Position numbers and translations under genes: made by a program
Source: Smallanthus sonchifolius
Lineage: Eukaryota; Streptophyta; Magnoliopsida; Asterales; Asteraceae
Direction: 5' to 3'
Assembly (NCBI GenBank): GCA_023525975.1
Contig: CM042040.1
Location: 57,567,486-57,631,485 of the forward strand
Length of the DNA stretch: 64,000 nucleotides
Shown: positions 43,985-55,939 of the stretch, piece by piece
Layout: the number at the start of each line of letters is the position of its first letter
Position numbering within the stretch: position 1 is the stretch's first letter
Notes under the pieces: generated by a model
Databases searched by the model: none
What the model was told of the DNA's origin: nothing
Seen by the model: the letters and a program-made list of their open reading frames with translations, nothing else

Positions 43985-45660
43985 TCATTTAGCATTACCA
44001 CTTCCAAGAGTAAGTTCAAGATCATCCAATCCCATCTCATGAATCCTTTCACCTTCCCATGCCTTCACTCCACCATTCTCAAATTCCATTTCTACCCCTT
44101 TTCCTTTATCCAAAACCACACCACTCATTGGCTTGACCAGGTGGAATGTGGGTGAACCAGGGCTCACCCATTGGCAAGTTTCAATAGTGGAGCAACCAGA
44201 CTCATCACATTCTGGTATAGTCATGGGTTTGAACCGCTGATACCTTGTCGGGCTCGTGGGGGCAGAACAGGAAACCATGAAGTTTGGTAAGTTGAAAGAG
44301 GATATTGATTGATTGGTTAAAGATTCCCAAATGAGATTGTTGTTTGGTTGAGTCTTTGAAGTTGGGGAGGCGATTGGCGGGGTTACAGGCGCGCTGTTGG
44401 ATATTCGAAGAGGAGGGAGTGATGATGGAACTGAATCATGAAAAAAGGTGAAGTGGTGGTTAGATGGACTTGACTTTTGGGAAGAACATGGTGTTGTGTT
44501 GGCTGATATGCTTCTGATGTCAAGAGAAGGTGGTGGCTTGCATCCCTGCATATTCAAATCAACATGGAAACACATCATTCATTTCTACAAGTTTCTGTAT
44601 CTTAAGTTTTTACTCTTTCTGCAAAATGCAGGTTCATAAATTAGGGGAATTTATATCTGTTCTCTGCACAAGAGAAATCCATAAATTAAACCCTAGAATA
44701 AAGTTTTTTTTAACGTCACCTAATCTATTCTTATTAACTAAACCCAGTGTTGTAAAAATCGGGATTAATCGCTAGTCGCAAGGTCCACTGCTGCGATTTC
44801 ACATGAGCGGACCATTAATCGGTCAAAGGTCAAAATCGATAAAAAATCAGAGAAAATTGGTCAAAGGTAAAAATCGGTCAAAAATCAAAGAAAATCGGTC
44901 AAAATCTTTGAAGTATTTGAAAATTTGAACTTATTAATCCAATCCAATTAATAAGTTTGAAAAATATTGTACATATATAAGTTTGAAAAGTTACGTATAA
45001 AGTTCCAATCCGATTAATCCCTACCCGGTACTCCATCACCCGACTAACGCCTAGTAATTTTTACTTAGTTTAAATCATGCAGGGTATTAGTTTTAGTGTA
45101 TTTATCCTAGAAATCTAGGAATTGCTATTCAAAAAAACAAAAAAAAACCTAAACCGACCAAACTGCACAAGTGCAGGAATACAACCTGAAAGAATACACC
45201 ATTTAACATCAGGATGTCACACAAGAAATTAACAGTTAAAAAGAAGGAATTCGAAATAAAATTTTTTTTTAACTAACTTGAAACTTCCAGGTATTTTTTT
45301 CACGAATCAAAACAAAGAATTTAAAAAGGGAAAATCACAGTTTAACAAACCCTGGATCCAAGCAGTCACCATCATTTTTATTTTGGAGAAAAAATATACC
45401 TTACGAAATGTGGTGCCATCAGGAAGAACAACCCAACCAGCTTCTTTACAAAGAGCCTTAAGAACCTCATTGTTATCACAATGTTTGGGCAAATCGTAGT
45501 TCCCCTGAGCCCTCAATCCATTATAAATGTTAGCTGCAATTGCTCTCCTCCTTCTCTCTCTCCTCCGATTATTTTCTCTCTCTCTCCACGACGGCTTCCT
45601 CCTCCCTCCTCCGCCTACGTCCGCCGCCGCCACCTCCGTCGATCCCCCCTCCCACATCAT
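43985..45660 (-). CDS. BEH: BES1/BZR1-type brassinosteroid transcription factor (two exons)
   Basis: This family binds BR-response and E-box DNA elements in the nucleus and is controlled by BIN2-type GSK3 kinases. Exon 1 is 45400-45660 (87 residues): Gly-rich start, then GRRKPSWRERENNRRRERRR and NIYNGLRAQGNYDLPKHCDN, the atypical bHLH DNA-binding domain, ending DGTTFRK. The donor is AAG|GTATAT at 45399 and the acceptor TGCAG|GGATGC at 44546. Exon 2 is 43985-44545, from GCKPPP; it has the SSLPPLRISNSAPVTPP block, many S/T-X3-S/T kinase sites, a PEST-like TIPECDESGCSTIE, SPTFHLVKP, WEGERIHEMGLDDLELTLG with an EAR motif (LELTL), and a TGA stop at 43985. The joined CDS encodes 273 residues, at the short end for the family (about 276-336 in Arabidopsis, from memory). 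No frame defect is visible, so it looks functional. The subtype (BEH-like) is inferred. Confidence 0.93.
44546..45399 (-). other. Intron of the BES1/BZR1-type gene, carrying a repeat
   Basis: The intron is 854 bases long, with GT...AG ends at the place where the family's conserved first intron lies (after the TT(F/Y)RK residues). A block at about 44,745-45,065 starts CAGTGTTGTAAAAATCG and ends with a loosely inverted counterpart (CTAGTAATTTTTAC). It contains four AAAATCGGTCAAA-like words and looks like a small transposon. Target duplication is not clear. Confidence 0.75.
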
Positions 45661-45940
45661 CTCTCTGTTCTGTTTTTAAACAAAGTGAGTGAAGTGAAGG
45701 GAGGGCAATGCTTAAGGTTTTTAAACAAACGGAGTTTGGTTGTTTGTGTTTTGTGGTTGTGTGTGAATCGTTGACGTCAAAAGTGTGTAAATACTGAAAG
45801 GGAGCAGAGAATCATGTGTTTATAACATCATCAACTTTACTGTCTGCTCAATGATTTCAAATAATTGGAGCCGTCGATTTCATTTGGATGATTGATCATT
45901 CATGTGTCGCTGTCACTTAATTTAATCGATGGTATTTCAC

Positions 45941-46062
45941 AATTTTTTTAAATGTAAATTTCTTAATTCATGTTACGAGTGGGACTTGAACCCATTATCT
46001 TCTTAAATCATGGTATTTTTAGATGATTTTTCTCTACCATTAGGCTACTTACCCCAATGGTA
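45941..46062 (-). mobile_element. Second tRNA-derived SINE, about 122 bp, upstream of the BES1/BZR1-type gene
   Basis: On the minus strand an A-box-like TAGCCTAATGGTAG and a B-box-like GGGTTCAAGTCCC are followed by an A-rich end (TTTTTTT at 45,943 on the plus strand). A 12-base duplication with one mismatch, ATGGTATTTCAC / ATGATATTTCAC, stands at 45929-45940 and 46063-46074. It lies about 280 bases upstream of the gene's ATG, so within its likely promoter. Confidence 0.78.
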
Positions 46063-46203
46063 ATGATATTTCACTATTTGCTTTGGTTTTTATATTAATT
46101 ATACTAATTAATTCTTTTTTTATATTAATTACTAATTAATTCTCTTTTTATATTAATTACTAATTAATTATCTATGACTACTAATAAATAATAACTTTTT
46201 TCA

Positions 46204-46573
46204 GTGTTGAAAACATCTGCATAGGTGGCTGAGTACTCGGTATTCGGTAGAGTGTCGAAGCGATTTTCATTCAACTCGGTTAATATTACTTGTAATCGGT
46301 CAAACTCAGAGCTAGTCGGTCCAACTCGGTCAAGTCGGTTTTTCGCTGTTTTTCACCGATTCTTATTGGATTTTCGTTGTTTTTCACGGAAATACCTTGG
46401 AAAACGAGAATTAAATGATTATTATGTTTATAGTATTAAAAATTAATATCAATTTTTGAAATACTTTAGTATTTGAACATATATCATATTGATTTATATT
46501 ATTATTTACGTATTTTGTTATAAATATTAGTAAACTTATGATATTTGAAATATACATAATTTCCCAAAAATTA
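46204..46573. repeat. Repeat starting CAGTGTTGAAAACATC
   Basis: Its start resembles that of the intronic repeat at 44,745. The sequence is rich in ACTCGGTCAA words. Parts of its left end (CTGAGTACTCGG) have a loose counterpart in the tandem units that follow. I cannot define its right end. Confidence 0.4.
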
Positions 46574-47365
46574 ATTTCTTTATAATTTGCCATGTCTGAG
46601 TACTCCCAGAATACTCTCCGCTTAGGACGAGTAGCCGCAGCTCCACAGACGACCGACTTGACAACGCCTAACGATTTCTGGAACATTGACTTTTTCTTAA
46701 CAACAATTTTTAGATTTTAAAAATAAACTAGGAATTTTACCCGTCTCGCGTTGCTGCGGCGTCGAAACGTAGACTAACTCGAATTTATACGACAGGAAGT
46801 TGAACCTAAACGGTTGAGTAAAAAAATTTACTATTCATTTCCTACGTAAAATTTCTTTCTAACTTGCCATGTTCGAGTACTCCCCGAATACTCTCCGCCT
46901 AGGCCGAGTACTCGCAACTCCACAGACGACCGACTTAACAGCGCCTAGCGACTTCTGCAACATTGACTTTTTCTTAACAACAATTTTTAGATTTAAAAAA
47001 AAAACTAGGAATTTTACCCGCCTCGCGTTTCGGCGGCGTCGAAACGTAGACTAACTCTAATTTATAGAGCAGGAAGCTAAACCTAAACGGCTGGATAAAA
47101 AAATTACTATCCATTTCCTAACGTAAAATTTCTTTATAATTTGTCATGTCCGAGTACTCCCCGAATACTCTCCGTCTACGCCGAGTACTTGCAACTTCAC
47201 AGACAACCGACCTGACAGTGCCTAGAGATTTTAAAAATAAACAAGGAATTTTACCCGCCTTGCATTGCGGCGGCGTCGAAACGTAGACTAACTCAAATTT
47301 ATACGACAGAAACCTGAACCTGAACGGTTGAGTAAAAAAAATTAGTATTAATTTCCTAAGGTAAA
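46574..47365 (+). repeat. Three tandem copies of a 277-bp unit
   Basis: The units start with ATTTCTTT(A/C)TAA at 46574, 46851 and 47128. The first two are both 277 bases; the third has lost about 37 bases in the middle (after CTAGAGATTT). Each contains GAGTACTCCC, a CCGACTTGACA-like block, GGAATTTTACCCG, CGGCGTCGAAACG and GTAGACTAACTC. No protein is supported. Confidence 0.88.
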
Positions 47366-48654
47366 TCAATAATAAGAAGAATACATCACAATCTCTTTCA
47401 TACAAGATTTATACCCACAACTTTTTTATTGTGTGGTATACGCCTTACCCACTGAATGGACAACTAAAAAATAATAGCTAATTGTATGTTTACTTCATCG
47501 TATATTTATGCTATTATTATCATTATACATCTGTTATAAATTACATGTAGTTGTTAATATTTAAGACACATAAATACAATAATAAATAGAAAATTAATGA
47601 AATAAGAAAAGATAAATAAATAAAGTATTACAAATGTTTGATGTAAAAGTTAAACTTTAAGATAAAACTAGTTAGTTGAACCCGCGTGCGGGTATTAGAG
47701 AACAAGACATCTTGACGGTATATTTAGAAAAGTTAGCAATTGAGCCCGTGCGATAGAAACCTATGAAATTAATGTAAAAACAAATTAAAAATATGAAAAA
47801 GTAATTTTTAATGAAATTTGAGGGGTAAACTTGAGAGTTTAGATATTTGAGAAGTAGAGTTGAGAATTTTATCCAGTGATAAACTTTAAACAGTTGAAAC
47901 AGTCACATTAACACGGCTAAATATTAAAAAACGTATAAAATTAACGTTGCGACGTAAACATGACTTAAAAATGACACGAGAAACTCATTAAAAAAATTAG
48001 TAACAAAGGCAGTTAAAAAATTAGTCTCATTCTGCTAGGTATCAGCACGTTACCAACAGTCGATATAACCAACGATTCCTAATATATATATTTAACGATT
48101 TAAAAGAAAAAAGTTGACGAAATTTATTAGAGAAAATAAAATTTAGTAAAAAAAGTAACGTGGTTAAAAGAATATATTATACATAGTACTGTGGTTTAGT
48201 AAAAGTTTTATAAAATTGAGGGTTCAGTTGGTAAATATAATTAAGTTGGAGGTTTAAATGTGGTCTTGCCACGGGCGTTGCAATTTAAGAGTATTAAGAA
48301 TACTCCAGATAAATAGTTTAAGGTTAAAATAAACTTTATAAAACTTGAAGGATTAAATCGTTGTTAATTCTTGTGATTAAGATTTAACATGTGATAGGTA
48401 AAAACATTATTTTAAAATTGAAATAAAAGTATTAAATAAAAATATTAAATGGTTAAAATGAAACATCAATAAACTTTTAGGGTTAAGGTATCAATTGTTA
48501 AACCTTTTAGTTATTTATTTATTTAATAAAAATAGATTACAAACTTCCTTATCTGATTTCTTAAAAATTAATTTCTTTCTTAAATTGATGTCCATATTTG
48601 ATCATTTATTTTGTCATCCAACTAAAATAATTTAAATTAGATGGTTATATCGAC
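47366..48654. other. AT-rich stretch with decayed repeat pieces
   Basis: There is no gene. GAACCCGCGTGCGGGTA at 47,677 and GCCACGGGCGTTGCAA at 48,266 are repeat-end-like motifs in AT-rich DNA. A possible decayed tRNA-like piece lies at 47,395-47,460. Confidence 0.4.
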
Positions 48655-49716
48655 ACTTCGCGGCGGGTGTTGGGTCTGATACCAATCTGCATGCATACTA
48701 CGTGATATTTATAAGTCATAGTCTAGGTTTATCTATGGAAAAATCTAATTCTTTATAACCATTGGCTCTGATACCAATCTGTCACACCCCACTAAAGCGA
48801 AAACACGGGAATGAGATGAAACTGAATATCAAGAACACAATGCGTTCCTGACAAATACTACTTAAATATTACAAACCAAAATGTAGGTAATATCTTGTCT
48901 TAAGTACATATTTAGAAGATTCGCAAAATATAGCCCATCGCCTAGACAATATGTAGAAATCTTCATCTGTACTCTTATTTCCATGCATGCCATAGTAGCT
49001 CTTAGTTGTTACCTGAGATACATGTTAAAAAGTGTCAACTAAAAAGTTGGTAAGTTCATAGGTTTTGTGACTCGATTAAATATTGATTGATAAACGTTTA
49101 TTATTCAACATGTAAATAGATGCAATCTACTTGAGTCCACAACCAAGCTTAGTGACGTCCTTACATGCCCTACTGCTAATGCACTATCACGATACATTAG
49201 TTCTTGTTAGAATTAAGCATTCATTTAACAATGTCGCCATGGTCGGTGCTACCAATCCATGAATGGGAGTTTGTCAAACCCCGATAGTACTATCTATATT
49301 AATCAATTGGCTCAAGTCCCTGAGTTAACCGGTCATGTGGGTTCCTAGGGCCTTAATGTGATAAACTTGTCTCAAGCAAGTTATAACATGTAACAAGGGC
49401 GAAATATAAAATAAACGTAAATTTTGTAGAGAGTATGAATCTCCAAATCTTGAAACATGAATTCCCCCCAAAACAAGTAAAAAAAAGGGGCCAAAGAGAC
49501 TCACTTTATCTTGTCTTGAAAGTGGATAGAGTGTTCGCAACTGTTCGGATGGTACCACTTGATTACTACAAGTAAATAGATACTATTGAGTTCTATTGAC
49601 AATGTCCAATGAATATTGTACAACTACTTGTGTCACTAGTTTCTTCTATTGTGCGTGATAATGATGATTATGTATGATTGTGCCTAGATCTTCTTTAATG
49701 ATTAAGTGCATATGCT
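48655..49716 (-). mobile_element. Truncated Gypsy LTR with primer-binding site
   Basis: In plus-strand view CTCTGATACCA (48,767-48,777) is the complement of a tRNA-Met PBS. It is followed by TGTCACACCCC at 48,780, the complement of an LTR end. Thus a 5' LTR lies at 48,780-49,716 on the minus strand, with about 120 bases of leader to its left; the rest of the element is missing. The GTGAGT site (49,499-49,504) and the hairpin with CTCAGGT (49,011-49,054) match the other LTRs. The right side is cut by the first (TA)n array. Confidence 0.75.
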
Positions 49717-51199
49717 TATATATATAGGGGATGTTTTTCTTAAGAAGTGTCATTTGGCTAACAATCCTAAGAAGTAATCTCATCCATTGAATTAGATGAT
49801 CAATGGTAGAGATCTAAGTATAGGAAAAACAAAGGGTGGACGGACATTCTTGGAAAACCCACAATTGTTGACCTTTTTCAAATCCCTCACTTTTTTTAAA
49901 CGTACATAACTTTTTCATACGACCTTATTTTAAAAAAAATGACACCATAAAATCGAGCGTTTTTTACCTTTAATTTATGTATAGTATTGCTATATTATAT
50001 TTTTTTATAAAAACAAGATCGACACTTAATGAAATTGTGCTGCTTTACATAAATGTGCTGGTTTCTAGTAAAAAAACACAATTAACTGTGATACGTTGTA
50101 AAACAACACTATTAATTGTGATGCTTTATCATAAAAAAAACCAAACATAACAATTAATTATGTTGTTTTACTATAAAACAACATCAAAACAACACGGTTA
50201 ATTGTGTGACTTGCTCTTCTTAGCTAACCCAGCACAAATAAATCCAGCATAACAAAACTAAGTTTTTAAGATTGTATATCGAACCAGCACAAAACAAAGA
50301 ACACAATTGGAAGTGACATGTTATAATCCTAAAACCAGCACAAACATAACTCAACACAAGCAAAACCAGCACAAGTAGGCCATCATAAAAATGAACAAAA
50401 CACAACAAAACAAAACTAAGTTTTTAAGATTGTATTATAAACAAAAACATTTGCAAATTAGATTTTGGGTTCTAGCCCAAGTTTAATAACATTCACATGA
50501 AGTTTTTTTAGTTCACTTTCTTGTATTTTATAGTACATTCTTTTTCCTACAACAATAGTTACCAAAAAACGCAAAAATAAAGTACATTATTCTTTTTATG
50601 TTGTTGAATGTCAAAACTTAATTACTTACATTCTTCTTTTAAGATGATGACTTTTATTTCAGATTTATGATTTTGTAAAATTACCTATGTTGTTTTTGTT
50701 ATTGTGTTGTTTTTGTTATTGTGTTGTTTTTATGTTGTACTGATTTGTTTGTTGTTATGATATTTTCATGTGCTGGTTTGCTGTTGTTTACTAGAAAACA
50801 GCACAGATTCCATTATCAGTGCTGTTTTATCGAAGCTGTTGTTTACTAGAAAACAGCACAGATTCCATTATCAGTGCTGTTTTTTCAAAAATCAACAAAG
50901 ATTTTGATTTTTTTTAATCATCGGTTTTTATATATCAACATTATAGTCAAATTAAAGAGAAAAAAAATGCTCGATTTTATGGTGTAATTTTTTTTAAAAA
51001 ATAATGTCGTATAAAAAAGTTATGAAAGTTTAAAAAATGAGGGGGAACTTGAAAAAAGTCAACAAAAATGGCTATTACAAAGATACTCCTCCAACCTTCT
51101 TTTCTTTCCCACTTAAATCTCATCCCTTATTAGGAAATGGATGACTAAGATTGCTTGTTAGGCTTCTTAGCCAAATTACACTTCTTAGTTGATCCTTCT

Positions 51200-51231
<32 letters not shown>
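49717..51231. mobile_element. (TA)n-bounded element A (about 1.5 kb)
   Basis: The ends are (TA)nGGGG at the left and CTCC(TA)n at the right. Inside them are matching inverted segments (AAGAAGTGTCATTTGGCTAA and its near-complement at 51,165). The interior has dispersed words (CAGCACA, TTAATTGTG, TTGTGTTGTTTTT) and a 55-base tandem duplication at 50,780-50,884. A subterminal block with TTTTATGGTGTAATTTTT and GTATAAAAAAGTTATGAA is at about 50,950-51,050, with an inverted version at 49,890-49,995. There is no coding capacity. Confidence 0.65.
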
Positions 51232-51235
<4 letters not shown>

Positions 51236-53590
51236 GGATCTAGTGTAAACCATTTTTAAATGTGTACACCATTTAACCAATTTTTGATCATTCATTTAAT
51301 TACAACATTGTTTAATGAGTGGCTTAGATTAAATTTAATTTTTTATTTGAATGAGTGGTTAAGAATGGTTGAGGGGTATTAAGGTAATTAGATTTGTTTT
51401 CTTTGAACGATCCATTCTTCCAACCAAAATCAAATTCATCATTCAAAATCAAAGATCCATTCTTCCAACCAAAAAACCGATCGTTCTATTTTGCCAATCG
51501 ATTTTTCCAACCAAAAACCGATCGTTTGTGAAGTCCTTTATCCTCTCATGGTCTTTCTATTTTGCCAATCGATTTTGATGCACCCATAAGCTATTAAACC
51601 CATATGCCAACAACAAGATTGAAGGGAGACTAGGAAAAGAAGCTTCATGCTTATGAAATGATTACATCTCATCAAATTTGTACCAATCAAATAAATGAAG
51701 CAAATACATGGATGTTTTCTCCTCACGAGACTGAACCAAGTGCTAAACGCAAACCGAATTGCTGATATTTATTAGGGTCCAAGGAAGATGATAAACAATG
51801 ATTTCAGCTTCAAAGGTAAGTGTACAAACAACTATTCATTTTTTAATAAATCTAGGTGATGTGATAATTTTTTTTGTTTGAATCCTAATTACATATCTTG
51901 AATATGTATATTGACTGTGAATTTGTGATTTTGGTTTTGGATTAATTAGAAACCGTTTATATTTTTGCTTAATCCAGTAATGCACACCAGTTGTTTCATA
52001 AAATGTCCAAGTGAAAATTTATACTGATTTTTGGTGATTACTATATAAAAAAGAAGAAACAAAATAAATGTTATTAATTTTTTTATTTCTTACAGATGGT
52101 GCAATGGTTTTTGTATCATATTGATGTGCATTCAATTACATATACATGTTCATAATTTTATTATTATTCTGTTTATTACATGTATGTAATGAGATGTTAC
52201 ATATATGTAATAAGATCTTATATGTATGTAACAAAATAATACATATATGTTACAACATATTACGTATATGTATTAATTCTTGATTGATTTGGGGCATATA
52301 TCTATTCTTTCACTTGCATTGTTGGACATTAGAAACTATAAATTGTATCTCATCAGGTTTATGTTTTGTTTGATCTAGTTTGAAAGCTGGGATGATGAAG
52401 ATGATGAAATCGGGTTCAACAAAACGATGAAGATGGTGAAGAAATCCAGGTTCGATGATAATGAAGAAACCCGGGTTCGATGAAGATGATGAAATCAGGT
52501 TCAAGAGGACAATAAAGACAATAATGATGATGAATAAAGGTTTGATGAAGAAGGTGAAATCAGGTTCAAAAAGACATTACATATGAATAAAGGTTTGATG
52601 AAGACGATGAATTTTGCTGGAAATTTTGGATTTTTTGTATTCTTAGTATTACATGTATGTAACAATAAGACATTACATATATGTAATATATATTACATAT
52701 ATATAATAACATGTTACTTATATGTAATAGGATATTAAATAAATGTAATTTTTTTCATTTTACATACTATGAACAATTACATGCATGTTCATATTACATA
52801 TTACAAATGTCTAGGTTTTGTTTCATATTACACATTACATAATATGAACAAATTACATATATGTTCGTATTACATATTACATAATATGAACAATTAAATA
52901 TAAATGTATTTTTTTTTTATTTACATAATATGAAATATTACATATATGTTTGTATTACAAAGTTCTAGGTTTTGGTTTTTTTGGACAAACAAGTTAAATG
53001 AACAACTATTCATAATATTATAATATATATGTAATAGGATATTACATATATGTAATATGAACAATCACAAATGTATTAAAAAAACAATACAAAAAATTAC
53101 ATGGTAAAACTATAATCGAATTAAAGATAAAAAACCGTTCTATTTAATGGTGTGATCTTTATAAAAAAATGACATTGTGTAAAAAAAGTTATTATTATTC
53201 TAAAAAAAAGGGGAATTTTTTAAAACAAAGGAGGGAAAATTTGAACATTTACATTTATGTTTATATTGCATATATATAAGTGTTCATTACATATATGTAA
53301 TAACAAACATTTAAATTTTCTTTTTTTTACGTAGCAAGACTATACTAGAATTAAAGATAAAAAAATGTTCGTTTTTATGGTATAATTTAAAAAAAAAAAA
53401 ATTGTAATAAAAAGTTATTAGAGTATAAGAAAAATGGGAGGAAAGTATTTTAAATAAAACTAATTAAAAAAAGGAGCAAATTGACTATTTTACCCTTCTA
53501 GTAAAAGTCAAACTAGTGATACATGACATTTTCTGATTGGTTCAAATGGTTTTTTGGTTTACACATGAATAGGTGGTTTACAATTGATCA

Positions 53591-53632
<42 letters not shown>
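51202..53632. mobile_element. (TA)n-bounded element B (about 2.4 kb)
   Basis: It runs from the (TA)n at 51,202 to the one at 53,597. The ends share GTGTAAACCA-type segments in inverted orientation. The interior from about 52,140 to 53,300 is crowded with TTACATATATGTAA-type palindromes. Two copies of the subterminal block are at about 53,105-53,230 and 53,340-53,440. A GATGAAGAxGATGAAA-rich patch lies at 52,390-52,610. No gene is supported. Confidence 0.6.
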
Positions 53633-53635
<3 letters not shown>

Positions 53636-53985
53636 AGGTTCAAATAAGAAGTACGTGGTTTACAATTGATCACCTACCCCCTCACCCACCCCCTAAAAAC
53701 CTAAACTCCCCACCCACACCCCCCCCCAAAAAAAACCTAGACCCCCACTCCACCCCACCCATCCAAAAAACGTAACATTAAAGCTAAACTAAACCCAAAA
53801 AACTAAACCCAAAAGCCAAACCCACTACTTTTCGAGTTTTTTTTTAACGAGGACGACGTGGGAAACAAGGGCTCCGAAGTAGTTTTTTAATTTTTGATTT
53901 ATTTTTTGAGTTATGATTTTTTTTTACCTTAAATAAGTAGTTTTTTTTGTTTTCTCATGAACGTTGAGTTTTCTTATGATTCTTC

Positions 53986-54019
<34 letters not shown>
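53597..54019. mobile_element. (TA)n-bounded element C (about 0.4 kb)
   Basis: This is the interval between the arrays at 53,597-53,632 and 53,989-54,019. It begins TAGGGAGGTTCAAATAAGAA and ends TCATAAGAAAAC-like in complement, then CCCC(TA)n. Just inside, GTGGTTTACAATTGATCAC repeats the end of element B. The interior is C-rich (about 53,680-53,770). Confidence 0.5.
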
Positions 54020-54021
<2 letters not shown>

Positions 54022-55939
54022 GGAGATGTTCATATCAAAACCCACTTTTTATTTAAAAACCTTAAAACTCAATCTCAATGATTGATGATCTTTACCTTCA
54101 TGATTTTATGGTCTTGAATAAATGAGCTAATTAAAATAAATGCTAGAAATTTAACTTTGTGTAAAAGGGTATTATAGTCAAAATATATTCCTAAAAGTAA
54201 ATGAAAAGTCTGATCCTTATAAAACCCTTATCCTCTAGCACTTTCCCTTTCCCCAAACCATGTGCTCATAAAAACCATTTTCTCATAAAAACAAAGCATT
54301 AATCTCTGGTTTTCAAATCTCGTAACTCACTGACGAATTCTGCAAATCCATGGTTCTTTTCAAATCTCGTCATCGATGTGAATAACGATGAAGGCAACGA
54401 GAGGTCGAAGTGAGAGAGGAAGCCGAGAGACTGATTGGAGATGGTGGGTGATGTCTTGGTGGTGCGAGCAGTGGTGGTGGCTAGCGGTGTTCGGTGGTGA
54501 CGGTCTAATTGATCAGGGAGAAAGGACGTCGAGACTTACTCATCTGTATTCCTTCACCCTTCATCTTCATCAGAAAATCCCCACCCCCTTTTGCAAACCC
54601 TAAAAACCCAAATCACACACTTTTAGATCTGTAATGATTCAGGTGGAAATAAACCATCAACAAGACTTGGATGTTTTTCTGTTGTAGATCTTACCGGGTA
54701 TGTGTTAAGGTTTCTATTTTCTAGTTTGGTAAAGTTACTCTCTTTTTGTAGTGTTTCTTAATTAATGTTTGAGTTCTTGAATTGGATTTATGTTGCAATG
54801 ATTTGGTGTCTCAAACTGTGAATTTAGTTGTTGTGATTTGGTGATTCAATTTTGATTTGTGATTTTTCTTTCCGACGTCCCAGGAGACCTATTTTTTTTT
54901 TTGTATTATTAGCATTGTGATTAGCTTACAGCTCCTTTTAAGTACAAATGATTGAAATATTTTCCCACCACTTCTTTAAAAAGTAAATTCTAATTCTTTA
55001 AGCAACAGGGTAATATGATATGTTGATCCTTCTCTGATTATTGTTATACCAACTTGGAGAATTGTGTATCAGGTGGTAAATGCTATACCAACCCATATGA
55101 AAATTGAAATCCTCACAAAATGTGATTATTCTGATCACATCCAACGGCTGCTATTGGTAGGTTTTATTTTTTTATAAATTTTAAATCCCTGAAAATTTGA
55201 CCATTTTGTGACATTTTTACTCTTTCTTCCTCATCTCATATGTTATAACACAAATATGTTATAACGCGAATGCAATTTTTTGTTGTTTTATTCGTGACAC
55301 TAATGTAACTAGATTATTACAATAATGTAATCATTTGTTTACAATGATGTAATTACGAAAACCTTAAATTTTTTAAATGTAATTAGAGTATTAAAGCAAT
55401 GTTGTGGTGGTAAATGGCGTCTGATTTAATTCATGTTCCTTACACCAGTGTAACTGCTAGCTATGATGATGTAATTTAAAGACGTCTGATTTACACCAGT
55501 GTATCTAGTAGTTATAGTGATGTTATACCATGTTCGTTACACCAATGTAAATGTTTGTTGCATTAATGTAATAAACGACGTCCGAAAAAAAAAATTCAAG
55601 ACTTATAATGGAATTACAGAGAAAAATGTGATGAGTTTAATGGTATAGTTTTTATAAAAAAAATAACAAAGTATAAAAAAGTTATGAAGGTTTTTAAAAA
55701 AATGAGGAGAATCTTAAAAAAAAGTAAATGAATTGTACTTTAAAGGTGACACTTGTCAGCTTCATATTAAATCTGATTTTCTGGTGGTGAGTAAAAAGTT
55801 TGATTTACTTTTCTAATCTTTTTTATTAAAAAAATATAGGTGACACATGTCACCATCTTATTACATCAAAATAATCATCCACCATTGAGATAAGGTTTTA
55901 AGGTTTTCACATGAGGAGTGGGGTTTGATAGGAACCACA

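Noticed and set aside
47395..47460. Third tRNA-derived SINE on the minus strand
   Set aside because: The A-box and B-box-like text is weak, and I found no A-tail or target duplication.
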